A stretch of 64,000 nt of DNA, from NCBI GenBank assembly GCA_037962975.1, contig CM075673.1, forward strand, positions 127,368,667 through 127,432,666. The letters run 5' to 3'. Shown here in pieces: positions 22,100-33,194 of the stretch. The translations under genes and the position numbers were made by a program. Source of the DNA: Clitoria ternatea (taxonomy: Eukaryota > Streptophyta > Magnoliopsida > Fabales > Fabaceae). The notes beneath the pieces are model-generated. The model made no database searches, had not been told where the DNA came from, and saw only the letters and a list, made by a program, of their open reading frames with translations. Numbering within the stretch: the stretch's first letter is position 1; every line of letters begins with the position of its first letter.

Positions 22100-24278
22100 T
22101 GATAAGTGTTTTTAAAACACTATTTTTTACTCTTTAATTTATTTAAAATAAAAATTTTATTGTATCATTTTCCCCAAATTTCATGGTTTCTATTTTCTTT
22201 TTACTGTTTTTGTTCAAGTGTTGTGTTTTGTATGAATTAATCTAAAATGGAACGTTTAAAAAGTATTTTTTTTAGAGGTGGAATAATTATGGATTAGTGC
22301 TAAAATTTAGTATTTCAAAATTTTCAAGAACTTAAATCATAATTCCACTTCTATAAAAATTAATTTTTAAAATATCCCATTTAAATTAATTTGTTTGTGT
22401 CTTTAAATGAAAAATAAACTTGAGTCACTTCCTCCTTTAGCTTTCACGTTAAGTGCCTTCAAAATGGTCCATTTGTGTAGATTTTTTTTAAAAGGCAACA
22501 AATCATCTCCTTTCACCCAAAAGTCACACGGTCAAAATTAGAAGAAAAGAGAACCATGTGCTGATTTTTTTTTTATGGAACAAACAGCAAACAGCAAACA
22601 GCAAACAACAACAGCAAAATGGCTCACGGTTTTGACAATTCAAAGGCAAGAAATTTGCAATTTTTTAATCAAGGCACCATGGTCCATTATGCAAAGTTAT
22701 TCTTCATAATTTCAAGAAGATACCCCACCATGTTTTTCAAAGGAAACAAGCCTCCAAAATTGCAAGAGATGCTTAGTTACAACCACCCCATTATGCAAGG
22801 CTTTTTGTTTAAAAAATTCAGCAATGATTTTCCAATTGGCAAAGCACTCTCACGGTTTTGTAGTGCAGAATTTGGAGTCCATTTGCTTACATTAAAGTGA
22901 AGAAAAATCAGCCAAGAAACAGCCCCCCCTTGCCAACGTGAAACCATGCTGAAATTGGGACAACAATGACAAAACAATAAACAGCAATGGATTTGACAAA
23001 AAGCTGACAGCAAAACAGCAAAAGAGCAAAACAACAAAGCACTTAAAATTCAGCTCATGAATTTGTAACAATGATACATGACCATGATGCTCCCTTGGTG
23101 CAAAATTCCAGCGTGAAAGGTACAAGAAAATGGGTCACTATGCTTGAATTATGCATTTATGATGTGGATTTCCATAGGCTGAATTTTTAAGAGCAAAAAT
23201 CAACCATGAAGATGGCTATAAAAAAAAACGTACAGCAGCAAAGCAAAGGAGGCAGAGGGTAATCATACAAGAGCAGTGAGAATTTTGTGTAGAGAGTGAG
23301 TCAGAAAATACAGAGAAAGAAAAAAAATTCTTGTTGTTATTCTTTTCTTGTTTTTATTTTGTGAAATAAGAATTGAGAGGACAGTGAAATTGAGCGGTTA
23401 AATTTGTATACGGTGGAGGGATCCAGAACAAAGATTTACGGTGGAAAATTTACTGGGCTTTTGGAGAAACCCGTAAGTTTTATTTACCATGAATTGTATG
23501 TTGTATTTCCTTTTCGTTATATATATGAATTTATACCGTATCATGTGTAACTAAATTTTTATCTTGGGAAAACGGGGGTACGATAATATTTTACGTTGAT
23601 GTTATTTTGACTTAAAGTAAATAAATTTCTGTTTTCCATTTAGTTCAAATTTTACTTAATGCTTTTAGTGATTCCTAACAAGAGCCTAAATGGTAAAACT
23701 ATGTACTTACGGGTATATTAGTAAGTTTAGGTAACAAATAGAATCGAGAGATTTATTTTTACCGGAAAGCTTTGAACTAAACCTAAGATTTTTGAGATGC
23801 TTTTTGTGACCTCGGTAAAACCGTGAAAGTAATCAAAATTCTTTTGAGGATGTAAAAATGGGATTTTCATAAAACGATAATGGGCCTTTCTTAGGATTAA
23901 GCAGCGCTTTCTGTAAGTTAGGTACATTAATAGGATTCCGAGAGGAACATATTAATTGGCTTTTGGAAAATTCGCCTTGGAAAACTTAATTTGATTTTTG
24001 TTTATAAAAAGTTGAAATTGTCAACGTAGAATAATATCTTAAACCCCCGGAATCCCAAGATATTCTCAACTCTGTTTGTCACCCACGGTAAATTTTTATT
24101 TTTACTGTAAGGTAAAATTTTTTACTGTTAATTTTTATTTTTCACAAATACCAAAAATTGAAAGAGAATTGTGTGGATAATCAAATTTTGATATGCCGGT
24201 ACTTTGAAAACAGTCCCTGTAGAGAACGATAATCTTTTATATTACGCGACATAACCCGTGCGCTTGCGGGCACTGTCA
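22100..24278 (+). repeat. Athila-type 3' LTR
   Basis: 2179 bp, same termini as the 5' LTR. ACTAC follows at 24279-24283. Confidence 0.93.
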
Positions 24279-25077
24279 ACTACCTCATTAATCATTCATA
24301 AGCTTGTATTTATGTCAACTTATCTTTAGATTTCCACTTTTAAACTTTCTCCAACATTACCCATACATTTATTGTGTTCTAACACCAAAACTTCAACTAA
24401 ACTTCAACTATATACTTATGTACATGGAAAATGATCATAATCTTACCTCAATGAAAGAAAAGAGTAAGTTTACAAAAGATGAGAGAGTTCACACGAATTT
24501 GAGGAGTAAGGAGGAGAAAATATTCTAGTTTCCAAGCTTTTCTTGAATTTCTTGTAGGTTGTTAATGGAGAAGAAAGAGATATCCCCTTTTTAATTTATA
24601 ATTCAAAAGGAAAGAGAAGAGAAATTATGAAGAAGAAAAGAGATATGAAGAAGATGATAAGAAGAAGAATGTCTACGTGAGGAAAAGAGTGCAACCGCCT
24701 TTTGAATGGGAAAAATAGAAATTTAGCATTTAAATTATTAATTCTTCATTAACTCTTCCGTTTTTTAACAAACAGGTTCGCCGTTCGGGCCCAAAACATA
24801 TTCTAAAAATTATTCCGAATATAAATTCGGAATCCCAATAACATTTTCTGCGGTCCTGACCAACGGCATCTCAATCGGAGATACTTGGTCCGACACCTAT
24901 ATTTTATCCGGGTCAGTTTTCAGCTCATCTGACCACCATAATTCACCAACAGTTTCGAAAAACCTTATTTAAGTCATTTCAAGAATTTTGGGATATTTAT
25001 TAGCCCAAAGTTAATTATCCAACATTTATTTTCCTAATTTATCTTCCTATTTTAAAAATTCGGGGTGTTACATCTTT

Positions 25078-25880
25078 CTTTTTCTTGTTCTTTTCTCTTT
25101 TCTATTCTTTTTCTTTTTGCTGCTAGTATTTGAGCACTTTAACACAACACAACCATGCCAAAATTGAAACACACTAAGGCTAGTTACATTTCAATTTTAC
25201 CTTTTTTGCTTAGGTATCCATGCAATCTTCTCCCAAATTCACTTATGGAAGGCACTTAGGTTTTAGACAAACTTCTTTTGCATATTCAATATGAAAAGTG
25301 AAACACATTTAGACCTAAATGGTGCTTGAAATTGAAAACTAAAAAGAACCTAGAAGAAACTAAGATTTGAAATCTACACACCCTAAAAATTGAGCATAAA
25401 TTTGGAGCACCTTAAAGTGAGGTCTCCCAACTTAAGAATGGAACCTTTCTAGAGTTACAAGTGATGGAAAATGAAACTCTTCAACATGATTTTTGTACCC
25501 CAAATGCAAAATTTTGAAACAACCTAGAAACAAGAGAAGGTTCCACATGAACCAAACAACCCTAAGTGGCTCTAACAATTAACAAGCTTGGCATTCCCAA
25601 TTCTTAAAGACAAAATTGAAACAACAATGGTGCATAAACTCAAAATTTTATTCCTAACATATTGCATATGACACAACAAAATCAAACTACACAAAAAATA
25701 AGATGCAAAAACTTGAGAAAATGGAATAAAGATGACTAATAATGCCTTAAACTTCAATCTTTTTTTTGACGTTTTCATCATATAACATGGCATCAACATG
25801 AAACAAAAAGCAAAACCAGCCAAGAAACAATAATGGAAACCGAAAACTAAAAGAAGGAATTAGGAAGAAGAACCTTCAAG
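25078..25880 (-). other. G1 leader, proximal part, no gene
   Basis: Continuation of the G1 leader after the Tekay insertion, A-rich on the plus strand. No frame with recognisable homology. Confidence 0.55.
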
Positions 25881-25894
25881 TTCAACGATACCAA
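25881..25894 (-). other. G1 primer binding site
   Basis: The minus strand reads TGGTATCGTTGAAC next to the LTR end. The first seven bases match initiator tRNA-Met (TGGTATC); the rest does not, so the primer may be another tRNA or the site has drifted. Confidence 0.5.
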
Positions 25895-25895
25895 T

Positions 25896-26694
25896 TGATG
25901 TAGGAGAGGCTTGTAGGAGACCTTCCTTAGGGGTGGATCTTGGTCCTTCTTCTCCTTCCTTAGCACTCAAGAGCCTTGATCATGGAATTCCTCTTGCTTG
26001 GCCAAGAATGACTCAAAGTAAAAAGACTCTAAACACTTGGAATTTAAGAACAAGGAAAGGTGAAGATGAAAGGGAAAGGTCAAAGGTGGAGGAGGATGGA
26101 ACTTAGAAGTGGAAAGTGTGTGTATGGAAAGCCACTTCCCTAGGGAAGATAATTCCCAACTCACCACCAAGAGAGAGAATGCCCGTTGGATAAGAGCTTG
26201 CTAAAGATTTCTTTAGCCAAGAGAAAAAGGAGAAGACTCACTCTCTCAAAATACATAAGGTGTATGCAAAAACTCTAATATTCATGTTGTCAATTTTCAA
26301 GGAGAGAACACCCTTATATAGCCATATGGAGTTTCAGCCAAGGGGGGCTAAGTGGGCTTCTAACATGGAACATAGGCCCACTTAGAGCAAATTGAAAGGA
26401 AATGGCCTAATACATGGCCCAAATGAAAAGTACATGGCCCAAAAGTGACCAAATGACCTAGTAAGGTCCAAATAAACCCTAAAACACTAGAAAATCTACT
26501 TATGGACTATATTACATGATGAGAACATATAGATATTCAAGGTGTCTTCATTGGGTTTAGGCCCATCAAACAAAGTAAGGAAGTAAGCTAGGGCTTTTGG
26601 ATGGCCTCTTTGCCCTTTTTGGACTTGGCCCTTGTTAAGGGGCCTTTGTATGCCTCTAAGACTTTGTCCAAAATAGTGTATGGATCCTCCCATG
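25896..26694 (-). repeat. G1 5' LTR
   Basis: The 3' tip on the minus strand (CTCCTACATCA) is fixed by the primer site beside it. The 5' tip near 26694 (minus strand TGGGAGGATCCATACAC) is my best guess and could be off by tens of bases. A minus-strand TATA sequence (TATATAAGG) is at 26312-26320. Its 3' tip resembles that of the solo LTR at 33578-34089 (CCTATATCA). Confidence 0.55.
26312..26320 (-). promoter_or_regulatory. TATA box of G1 LTR
   Basis: TATATAAGG on the minus strand, about 415 bp before the LTR 3' tip. Confidence 0.5.
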
Positions 26695-27610
26695 TTGTGT
26701 CCTTATTACTTGGTCCTGGAAATTTTTGCACTCTAACTCTCCTGTGCTCTCTCATAGATGTCCTCTAATCTTAGTTTGGGATTCTCCCTCACCCCACTAA
26801 ATATCTCTTTCGATAGCCACTTTGAACTTAGCAACTAGATTGAGTGTGCCATACCATAACTATGCTTATCAATTATAGTCCTCAACTGCCAAATTTCCTC
26901 ATATGGTAGAAGCCAACTTTCTAGGTTTCCCCAATTATGGAAGAAGCCATCGAAGAAGGAGAATAAAAGTATATTGAAGAAGATGTGAACAGTGTCAAAC
27001 GGACGTCTATGAAAATTGATGAAAGGATGCACTTGACACTTTTTAAACCACATAGAGGACCAAAGTGAACAAAAAAATAATTAAAGGACCAAATTAACAT
27101 TTTTTAAAAAGATAGAGGACCAAAGGATATATTTAGCCTATAAGTTTCTTAAAAAACATGAGGTGAACAGAAGAATACGAAGTGGCTTTCCAAGAGTTCA
27201 AGAGATATATGACTCCCTCTCCTGTGTTGATTAGACCAACTCTCATAGCTTATCTACTTCTATATTTATCATCAAATATTTTGATTTTATTAATCTTTAT
27301 ACTATTCTTTTAAATTTAATCTTTAACTAATTAATACATTGTTAATATCTACTCAAGGTAAAAAGCTTCTTTGTACACCTTCTATTTATATTTCATGGTA
27401 AGGATTTAACCTTCTCACCCAAGAATAATCATTACTCAAAGAATTTTATAGAAGTCTCATGGAAACAATTCCTTCAAGCTCTTTCTTTAAGCCTAAAGGC
27501 ACATGCACTCTAAATTTCCTCAAGACTCCCACTTTGGGGAGATTTTAACAAAGCATACCCAATTTCATTTCAATAAAAAGAAATATTCAATTTATTTTCT
27601 ATTGCATCGA
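26695..27610. other. Unassigned repeat-derived DNA, no gene
   Basis: No coding signal. From about 27042 to 27140 the phrase AGAGGACCAAA occurs twice with spacing near 65 bp, beside AAAGGACCAAATTAACATTT. This wording is common in degraded legume repeats, but I cannot name the family or its ends. Confidence 0.45.
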
Positions 27611-27830
27611 CATGGACTTGGCCTAATGGGAAAAGGTAAGGAGAATCAACTTGCCAAAGAGCTCAAGAATGATTCCAAACACATCGACTTGTCCGAACAG
27701 CCAAGGGTGAGGCGAATCAACTTGGTAGAGAACCCAAGAATGATTCCACATGCACATCAACTTGGATGAATAGCCAAGGGCGAGGTGAGTAAACTTAGTA
27801 GAGAGCCTAAGAATGATTCCATATACATAC
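27611..27830. repeat. Tandem repeat, about 74-bp unit, three copies
   Basis: Three copies contain a GACTTGG-type start, then GCCAAGGG, GAATCAACTTG and CAAGAATGATTCCA. They merge at the right into a second, related repeat with a longer unit. Confidence 0.65.
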
Positions 27831-28066
27831 TGACTTGGCCGTAAGGTCAAGGTTTGAGTAACTTCTATTAGATCATCCAGCAGATGCCTTGGTGTATATC
27901 TTAGTGCACCAAATCAACCTGGAAATGTGTCTAGGGCTAATTACTGACTTGGCCGAGTAGCCAAGGTTCGAGTCGCCCCTACTAGATTATCCGATAAATG
28001 CCTAGGTGAACCCTAGGTGCGCTGAATTAACCTGACAATGTGTTAGGGTTGATTATCAACATATAT
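27831..28066. repeat. Tandem repeat, about 113-bp unit, left of CACTA
   Basis: Units begin TGACTTGGCC at 27831 and 27945. Each carries GCCAAGGTTYGAGT, a GATYATCC core, TGCCTTGGTG and a closing AATGTGTCTAGGGCT-like end. The next unit is cut by the CACTA element and resumes at 37342. Confidence 0.75.
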
Positions 28067-28109
28067 GAGCACTAGTGCAAAAAGTGGATATAACAACTGG
28101 ATATAATCA

Positions 28110-28500
28110 TGAGTTAAAGTGGATCAGTGATAAAAGAATGCACGGTGGCATTTTTAAAATTATACGATAAACAATATAATCACGGATGGTGAACAACCGT
28201 GGTTGTAGATTTAGGGGTAACTATATAATCATGGATAATATCAGAGCCATGATCGTATCCATAAATATATAATCACGGTTGTATATCCAACCTGATATAT
28301 AGTTCAGGGGTTAGGTTATATCCGTTGGGCCTATATACCCATGGTTGACTTTACAACCGTGATTATATATTGATGGATACGATCACGGTTGTGGTCTTAA
28401 CCGTGGTTATAGAGTTAAGATTTAATCAGGGGTATTGGTGTAACCGTGATTATAGATGTAATATAATCATGGTTGCAAGGGGATCCATGATTATATATAT
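28110..28500. repeat. CACTA left subterminal repeats
   Basis: Roughly ten copies of TAATCACGGTT or its complement AACCGTGATTA, with variants. In En/Spm elements such subterminal repeats bind the TNPA-type protein. Confidence 0.75.
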
Positions 28501-30139
28501 TTTCAGAAACTTCAAAAGCCACGCCTGATAGCCTTTTTTCACTTTCTCCTTCTTCTTTCACGTTGGTTCTCGTCTTCTTCTTGTCCTCATCCTCATTTTT
28601 GCCTCCAGTTTGTGCTTTTTTCTTGTCCTCGTCTTCTTTGTTCATTTTATCCTTCCTTCTTTTTGCCCGTTACGAGTCGTTCTCTTGGCAACATTCTCTG
28701 GTAAGTCCTCCCCTGATGCTTATGCTATATCAGTATTTGTCAAAGCTTGTCTCTGTGTATGTTTTCATAGAAAAGGGGAAAGGGGTATTTGTCCTTAAAA
28801 GTACAATGCGTATACTCTACTACTCATAGTCTACATTTTCTATGCTTTGTCTCTGTGTGTGTTTTCATAGCAAAGGGGAAAATGTGTATGCTTATACTCA
28901 CAGTCTGTATATAGAGTTAATATTGGTGTATATACTTTGTCTCTATTTCTGTTTATTTTACTTTATCTCTGTCTCTATTTATTTTACTGTGTTTTATCCC
29001 TAAAAAATGTTTTGGCTGTAGTGAAAGGAAGAAAAGAAAGTAATGAGAGCTTAGTTAAGTTCTGAGTTATGTGAGTTCAATATAGACCCAGTTCATAATT
29101 CATACTAACCTAAAAAATGGGGTAGCAACTCGGGGGGAATTGTTTGGATATCCGGGAGATATATATTTGAATGAATTTTAGGTGAAAAGGCAATAAGTTG
29201 CATATAATGAAGACATTGAGAAGTAGTTGAAGGCTGCTGCATCGTGAAGAATTATAATTATAATCATAAATGAAGATGACCTTGTGATAGAAATGAAAAT
29301 AATGAGAACATGACAAAGTAGGTTACCACCCTGATGACAAAATACACAATACTAAAACTTATGCGGCAAGTTGAGGTTAATAAATCAAAGCTTTATGATA
29401 TAGTTGTGCAACTTTGAACATAGCATATATATACAATTTCTCAGTCATAACTTGTTAGGATCCATATAACTGACTCTTAAAATCAAATAAAGAAGTTAGT
29501 TTTACTTCGAAAGGAAATTATTATCTTAATAGGAGGAGCCTGGCAGCTAACCCCTCAACATTCATATGAGTCATGTACTTTTTTGATAATCTTTGAGATT
29601 TTAAAATCATAATTCAACCACCAGTTGGATCATTTAAGTGTAAATGATAGTGAAAAGTATAGTACAAAAGACTAAAATAGATGATAGGGTCATCTCAGTG
29701 AGAACTAATTTGATATTTTAAAATTTCAAAGACAAAAATACATAACTTATGTGATTTAAAGAATAACCCGATGGTTTACTTATCTACATTTTCAAATATT
29801 TACTCACTCACAATTAGGAATATATTTTTATAGACACTTTACTCATCATAAAACTCAAAATGTGGAAATAGTTACAAAAGACATAAAATCCACCTACAAT
29901 CTTATATTATATATGTTTGTTGCTCTCATATAATGTTATTTCTGTTGCTGTTGTATGTGTGTGGTTGTCAATCTTGTGAACTCATGGGCTCATACTAGTT
30001 AACTAGTATGAAAGTTGCTTTACATGAGTGAACCGTAGTTCCCCATTTGAGACTCGACACAAATGGTCATTAAATTAATTAATTCCATCATTTGTGTTGA
30101 ATCTTGAATTGTTCATTTGGACACTTTGGGATGAACAAT
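28501..30139. other. CACTA 5' region before the transposase, no gene found
   Basis: Contains a pyrimidine-rich stretch (about 28540-28680) that gives spurious Ser/Phe-rich frames, and AT-rich DNA. GTGTATGTTTTCATAG-like phrases repeat near 28755 and 28855. No recognisable exon. Confidence 0.5.
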
Positions 30140-33047
30140 TGTTTTTTATACGTCGACATGGATTACTTCCTTGAGGATATGATCTGTGATGTGGGGGTAG
30201 AAGTTTTTAAGAGAGCTCATGTATATACAACTCTATGTGAGGATTTTGAGAAGCCGTTGTATCCAAACTGTGTCAATTTCATGAGGTTATCAAACAGTTT
30301 TACGATTGTTTAATTTGAAGGCCATAAACGGGTGGACGGATTAAAGTTTCACTAACTTACTAAAGTTGTTGAAAGAAATGCTCCCAGCTAGAAACACCTT
30401 GCCGAATCGTAACTATGAGGCCAAAAAGGTGTTTTGTCCTATGGGTTTAGAGTATACGAAGATACATGCATGCCTAAATGATTGTGTATTATTCCGGGGT
30501 GAGTATGAAATGATGCATCAATGTCCTAGGTGTGGGGTGTCACGATATAAGAAGAAAGAGGCTGATTTTGATGAAGTCTGTACTAAAGGGTCTCCTACAG
30601 AGGTGTTGTGGTATCTACCCATAGTTCCAAGACTAAAACGTTTGTTTTCCAATGCAGATGATGCAAAACTTATGAGATGGCATGTTGATGAAAGGGTTGT
30701 TGACGGACTACTTAGGCATCTGGAAAATGGATCTCAGTGGAAAAAAGTGGATATGATGTTTCCAGATTTTGCCCATGAACCAAGAAATGTTAGGCTTGTA
30801 CTAGCCACAGACGACATGAACCCGTATGGGAACCTAAGCACAAACCATAGTTCGTGGCCTGTTTTGTTGTTTGTTTACAACTTGCCGCCATGGCTATGCA
30901 TGAAGCGGAAATATGTTATGTTATCAATGATGATTTCTGGTCCACGACAACCGGGGAATGACATTGATGTATATTTAACTCCATTAGTTGAAGACCTCAA
31001 AATGTTATATGAAGACGGGGTTGATGTGTTTGACGGGTTTGTAGGACAATCATTCAAATTACGTGCCATGCTATTTTGCACGATCAATGACTTTCCAGCG
31101 TATGGTAACTTATCCGGGTATAGCGTGAAGGGTTATAAAGCTTGTCCTGTGTGTGAGGAAGAACTAGTTCTATGCGGCTGCACCATGGTAAGAAAAATGT
31201 TTATCTTTGACATCGAAGGTTTCTTAAAGCTAATCATCTGTTTCGTAGGTTAAAGAAGTCATTCAACGGTGCGCAAGATTTTGAAATTCCTCTTCCACCA
31301 CTATCTAGTCGCCAAATATATGAAAAGGTGAAAGATATCAATGTGGTGTTTGGTAAGTGTGAAAAAAAATCCACCACACAAAATCACTGGAAGAAAAAGT
31401 CAACATTTTTTATCCTACCATATTGGAGGGAGCTTGATGTAAGACACTGCATTGATGTAATGCATATAGAGAAAAATGTGTGTGACAGTTTGGTTAGAAC
31501 ACTCTTAAACATACCCGGGAAGACTAAGGATGGCCTAAATTTGTGTATGGACTTAGAGTTGATGGGTATACATTAGGATTTGCATCTACAATCAAAGGGA
31601 AAACAAACATATTTGCCCTCAGCATGTCATACATTGTCCAGAAAAGAAAAGAAAAGTTTGTGTGAATCGTTACGTAGTGTGAATGTTCCGTCTGGTTATG
31701 GTTCAAACATCAACACTTGTGTTTCCATGAAAGATTTAAAGTTAGTTGGGTTGAAGTCTCACGATTGTCATATGTTGATGCAATAGTTTCTGCCTATCGT
31801 CATTTGTGACATTCTTCCTAAAAATGTGAGAAATGTCATAACAAGACTGTGTTTGTTTTTCAATGCCATATGTCACAAAGTAATCGTCCCTGATGAATTG
31901 GATGTGTTGGAACAGGAAGCATCACTTATACTATGTCAACTTGAAATGCATTTCCCACCTTCTTTTTTTGACATAATGGTCCACTTAATCATCTATTTGG
32001 TGAGAGAGGTCTGATTATATGGTCCAATGTTCTTGCGTTGGATGTATCCTGTTAAGCGATATATAAAGATACTGAAATGGTATATGAAGAATCAACATCG
32101 TCCTGAAGCTTCAATTATGGAAAGGTATATTGTAGAGGAAGCAATTGAGTTTTGCACTGATTATATGTCACATGTTAAAAGCATTGGTATTCTGAAGACT
32201 CGTCATGATGGGCAATTAGATGGGAAAGGTATGATTGGTAAAAAAAAAATGAAGAGCATGCCACGTGATGATGCCCTTTAAGCGCACTTGTATATTTTGA
32301 ACAACACGAACGATGTGCAACCATATCTAACCACTCACAAAGAGCTAGTCAAGAGAAACAACCCTAGAATGGCTGAAATATGGGTGTTGAATGAACACAA
32401 CAAGACATTCATGCAGTGGTTCTAAATGACCATTCTGAAAGATACATATGCTTCTGTGACATTACATCAACTAGAACAGGGCCCGAACTTCGATGTCTTC
32501 ACCTTTTATGGGTATGAATAAATAACTATTCATTTTATACAAGGACACAGGATGAGAAAAGTCAAATCAAAATAGTGGAGTTATGGTTATGGCTCAGTCA
32601 ATGCATTTCTCAACTTCAAAGGACAACAACTCTATCATGGTCGAGTCATGCTACTTTGGTGTGATTGAAGATATATGGGAAGTCGATTACGGTCCTTTCA
32701 CCATTCCTGTGTTTAAATGCAAATGGGTTGACAATAAGAACGGTGTCAAAACTGATGATTTTGGATTTACATTGGTGGACCTCAATAAGATAGGTCATAA
32801 GGAGGAACCATTCATCATGGCAACGCAAGTGAAGCAAGTTTTTTATGTTACTGACCCAGCTGACAAACGGTGGTCAATTGTTATCCAAGGTAGACATAAC
32901 ATTGGAGACCCCACTCTTGATGTTATGGAAATTTCATCTGCCACAACACATATTCCATCATCTGTCGTGGAACATGTCATAGATGATGTAGTTGCCAGTC
33001 GTCATGACCACCAAGAAGGCTTATGGGAAAATATTCCATCTTCATAG
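30140..33047 (+). pseudogene. CACTA TNP2-like transposase, decayed
   Basis: The recognisable part starts near 30140 (YFLEDMICDVG, AHVYTTLCEDFEKPLYP) and shifts frame near 30310. The best block is 30366-31253 (295 residues), with CPMGLEYTKIHACLNDC, CPRCGVSRYKKK, ATDDMNPYGNLST, WPVLLFVYNLPPWLCMKRK and PGNDIDVYLTPLVEDLK, all hallmarks of plant TNP2 transposases. Further blocks follow: 31328-31576 (VRHCIDVMHIEKNVCDSL), 31580-31786, 31826-32014, 32027-32281 (RWMYPVKRYIKILKWYMKN, like the domain downstream of TNP2) and 32583-33047 (YFGVIEDIWEVDYG, PVFKCKWVDN, like DUF4216). At least six stops and a frameshift interrupt it. The protein would bind the ends and cut and paste the element; this copy cannot. 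Confidence 0.85.
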
Positions 33048-33194
33048 GGTATGATTGATTGTATTGAATGTTATGTTAATGAATCATTGTATTAAATATT
33101 ACATTAATTATTCATTGTATTAATCATGTTACAAGTACTATATATTGACATCTAGTTTTTCCTTGTTTGGAAAAATACTCATGGTTGACTAGGA

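Larger units (their letters stand above)
15664..24278 (+). mobile_element. Non-autonomous Athila-type LTR element (Gag-protease only)
   Basis: 8615 bp with identical-length LTRs (15664-17842 and 22100-24278, 2179 bp each), duplication ACTAC on both sides, a tRNA-Asp-type primer site, one Gag-protease ORF and a polypurine tract. No reverse transcriptase, RNase H or integrase follows; only 1361 bp of noncoding DNA separates the ORF from the 3' LTR, where an autonomous Athila element carries several kilobases of pol. The near-identical LTRs show it moved very recently, presumably with enzymes from another element. Confidence 0.93.
3954..25072 (-). mobile_element. Tekay/Del-type chromovirus, near complete, with nested Athila element
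   Basis: On the plus strand the element begins TGTGACATCCC and ends GGGGTGTTACA, with the 5-bp duplication TCTTT at 3949-3953 and 25073-25077. In minus-strand order it has a 5' LTR (25072-12693, interrupted), primer site, gag-protease-RT-RNase H (12353-9231), integrase with chromodomain (9203-7707), polypurine tract and 3' LTR (7711-3954). Without the Athila insertion and one duplicated target copy the right LTR is 3760 bp; the left LTR is 3758 bp. By eye about 25-30 differences separate them, under 1 percent, so the insertion is recent. The C-terminal chromodomain and the long LTRs fit the Tekay/Del chromovirus lineage. Confidence 0.9.
12693..25072 (-). repeat. Tekay 5' LTR, split by an Athila-type insertion
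   Basis: Two parts, 12693-15663 and 24279-25072, share the 5-bp sequence ACTAC at the break (15659-15663 and 24279-24283). Joined, they are collinear with 3954-7711. It carries the palindrome array (about 13034-13600) and the 49-bp repeat (14571-14717). The insertion splits the promoter-bearing LTR, which should disable this copy as a donor of full-length RNA. Confidence 0.92.
945..26694 (-). mobile_element. Old Ty3/gypsy element G1, interrupted twice
   Basis: The minus-strand order is LTR (about 26694 to 25896), primer site, leader, gag, protease and the linker before reverse transcriptase, cut at 949 by the copia LTR. The leader is split by the Tekay insertion 3954-25072, with TCTTT on both sides (3949-3953 and 25073-25077); joining these flanks gives one continuous AT-rich leader. 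All coding parts are decayed. The protease linker resembles chromovirus-type gypsy polyproteins, but the RT and integrase needed to name the lineage lie off window. This is the oldest layer of the left block because both other elements sit inside it. Confidence 0.7.

Noticed and set aside
28563..28829. Ser/Leu/Phe-rich ORF with a signal-peptide look
   Set aside because: Pyrimidine-rich tract in the CACTA 5' region; the frame has no homology to CACTA proteins.
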